In this document: positions 63,431-64,000 of the stretch, one piece after another | Numbering within the stretch: position 1 is the first letter of the stretch | How the letters are laid out: each line of letters opens with the position of its first letter | NCBI GenBank assembly: GCA_018806985.1 | Contig: JADANN010000034.1 | Location: 868,001 to 932,000 of the forward strand | Source: Angiostrongylus vasorum | Lineage: Eukaryota; Nematoda; Chromadorea; Rhabditida; Metastrongylidae | Direction of reading: 5' to 3' | Length of the DNA: 64,000 nucleotides | Made by a program: the position numbers and the translations under genes | The notes under the pieces: model-generated | Told to the model about the DNA's origin: nothing | The model's input: the letters and a program-made list of their open reading frames with translations, nothing else | Database searches by the model: none

Positions 63431-64000
63431 GAGTTAAATATTGTCGGATATAATTTTAAGAAACCGCATCCTTTCATGTCTAGCACAAGATCATCTTAGT
63501 CAAGCCAAACTTACCATCAAATAGCTCCATGAATTAGAAATATAGTCTCTATTTATTTCTTTTAGAGCGTTACAACTGCTCATCTCCGCTCAATCAAATT
63601 CCACGAAGAGTACTATTCCCTTGGGGGAAAGGGAACTTATTTTTACTAGTTTTGGCTAAAAAGTAGTTCATAAGTGTTTGCAGGGTTTTTATTGCAAAAA
63701 TTTTGGCCTTGTATAAGCTTATGAGCAAAAATGTCAAGTTGCTTCTCGCCCTAGGTGACTCTATATGGGTTTAGCATCCTGTGTCCATCGCGGTTCGACA
63801 TCCAGTTACAAATCCACTACTATGTAATGAAAAACCGGAATTTGGGGAATCATCAGTCAAAATCAAAAATCTTAATCAACGTCAGATGATCAAATGAAGA
63901 ATAGAAAACAAATCAAAAACTAATATTTAAATCATTGTAAGAACTAATTCCAAGACTATTAAGAATGGTGAAGACTAAATTTTTTCAGTGAAGGAAAAGA
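63431..64000. other. No gene seen; possible cuticlin exon at 63566
   Basis: After CTTTTAG a plus frame reads SVTTAHLRSIKFHEE, which resembles the T-VTT block after the last found cuticlin exon, but no clear donor follows. Confidence 0.3.

Overview
This is nuclear DNA from a nematode, most likely a clade V strongylid (hookworm-like). The base composition is AT-rich and the exons are short (35-360 bp), with GT-AG introns ending mostly in TTTCAG. Recognisable genes are a UNC-7-type innexin and a cuticlin-type ZP protein, and the repeats (RTE-like retrotransposon remains, tRNA-derived SINEs, long microsatellites) fit the same picture. There are no operons, prokaryotic signals or CRISPR arrays. 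Most long open frames are repeats or antisense shadows, so genes were built exon by exon from splice signals, phase and protein family motifs.

Layout, left to right. 1-270: decayed 3' end of an RTE-like element. 2784-13599 (minus): an innexin gene very close to unc-7, with a complete core of eleven exons (2784-9473) and three phase-compatible exons for a proline-rich N-terminal extension (9705-13599). Its introns carry SINE copies. 13.6-27.8 kb: mostly non-coding, with a possible small secreted protein (16646-17148, minus), one isolated exon candidate (20715-20882, minus), a SINE and a foldback repeat. 27855-31240 (minus): parts of a gene for a signal-peptide protein rich in Ser and Pro. 35028-37808 (minus): scattered exons of an unidentified gene. 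39.3-46.2 kb: unclassified open frames, mainly minus. 46772-48677: about 1.9 kb of GATA/GACA repeat, followed by a (GT)n tract. 49-58 kb: mostly non-coding with retrotransposon remains and a Cys-rich exon candidate. 59911-62185 (plus): six exons of a cuticlin-like ZP gene, cut by the window edge or by undetected 3' exons. 62.8-63.4 kb: a nested palindrome, a (CAA)n/(CGA)n tract and a SINE.

A cross-cutting observation: two innexin exons keep the family frame only if exactly one base is removed from a homopolymer run. At least four weaker models elsewhere need the same kind of one-base correction. All are +1 changes in runs of 3-7 identical bases, which looks like uncorrected sequencing or assembly error rather than gene decay.

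The two firm genes have unrelated jobs: gap-junction channels between neurons and muscles (UNC-7 type), and extracellular cuticle matrix (cuticlin). I saw no evidence of a novel multi-gene system. The most interesting non-gene signal is a short dispersed motif resembling a hammerhead-ribozyme core, present in about six degenerate copies.
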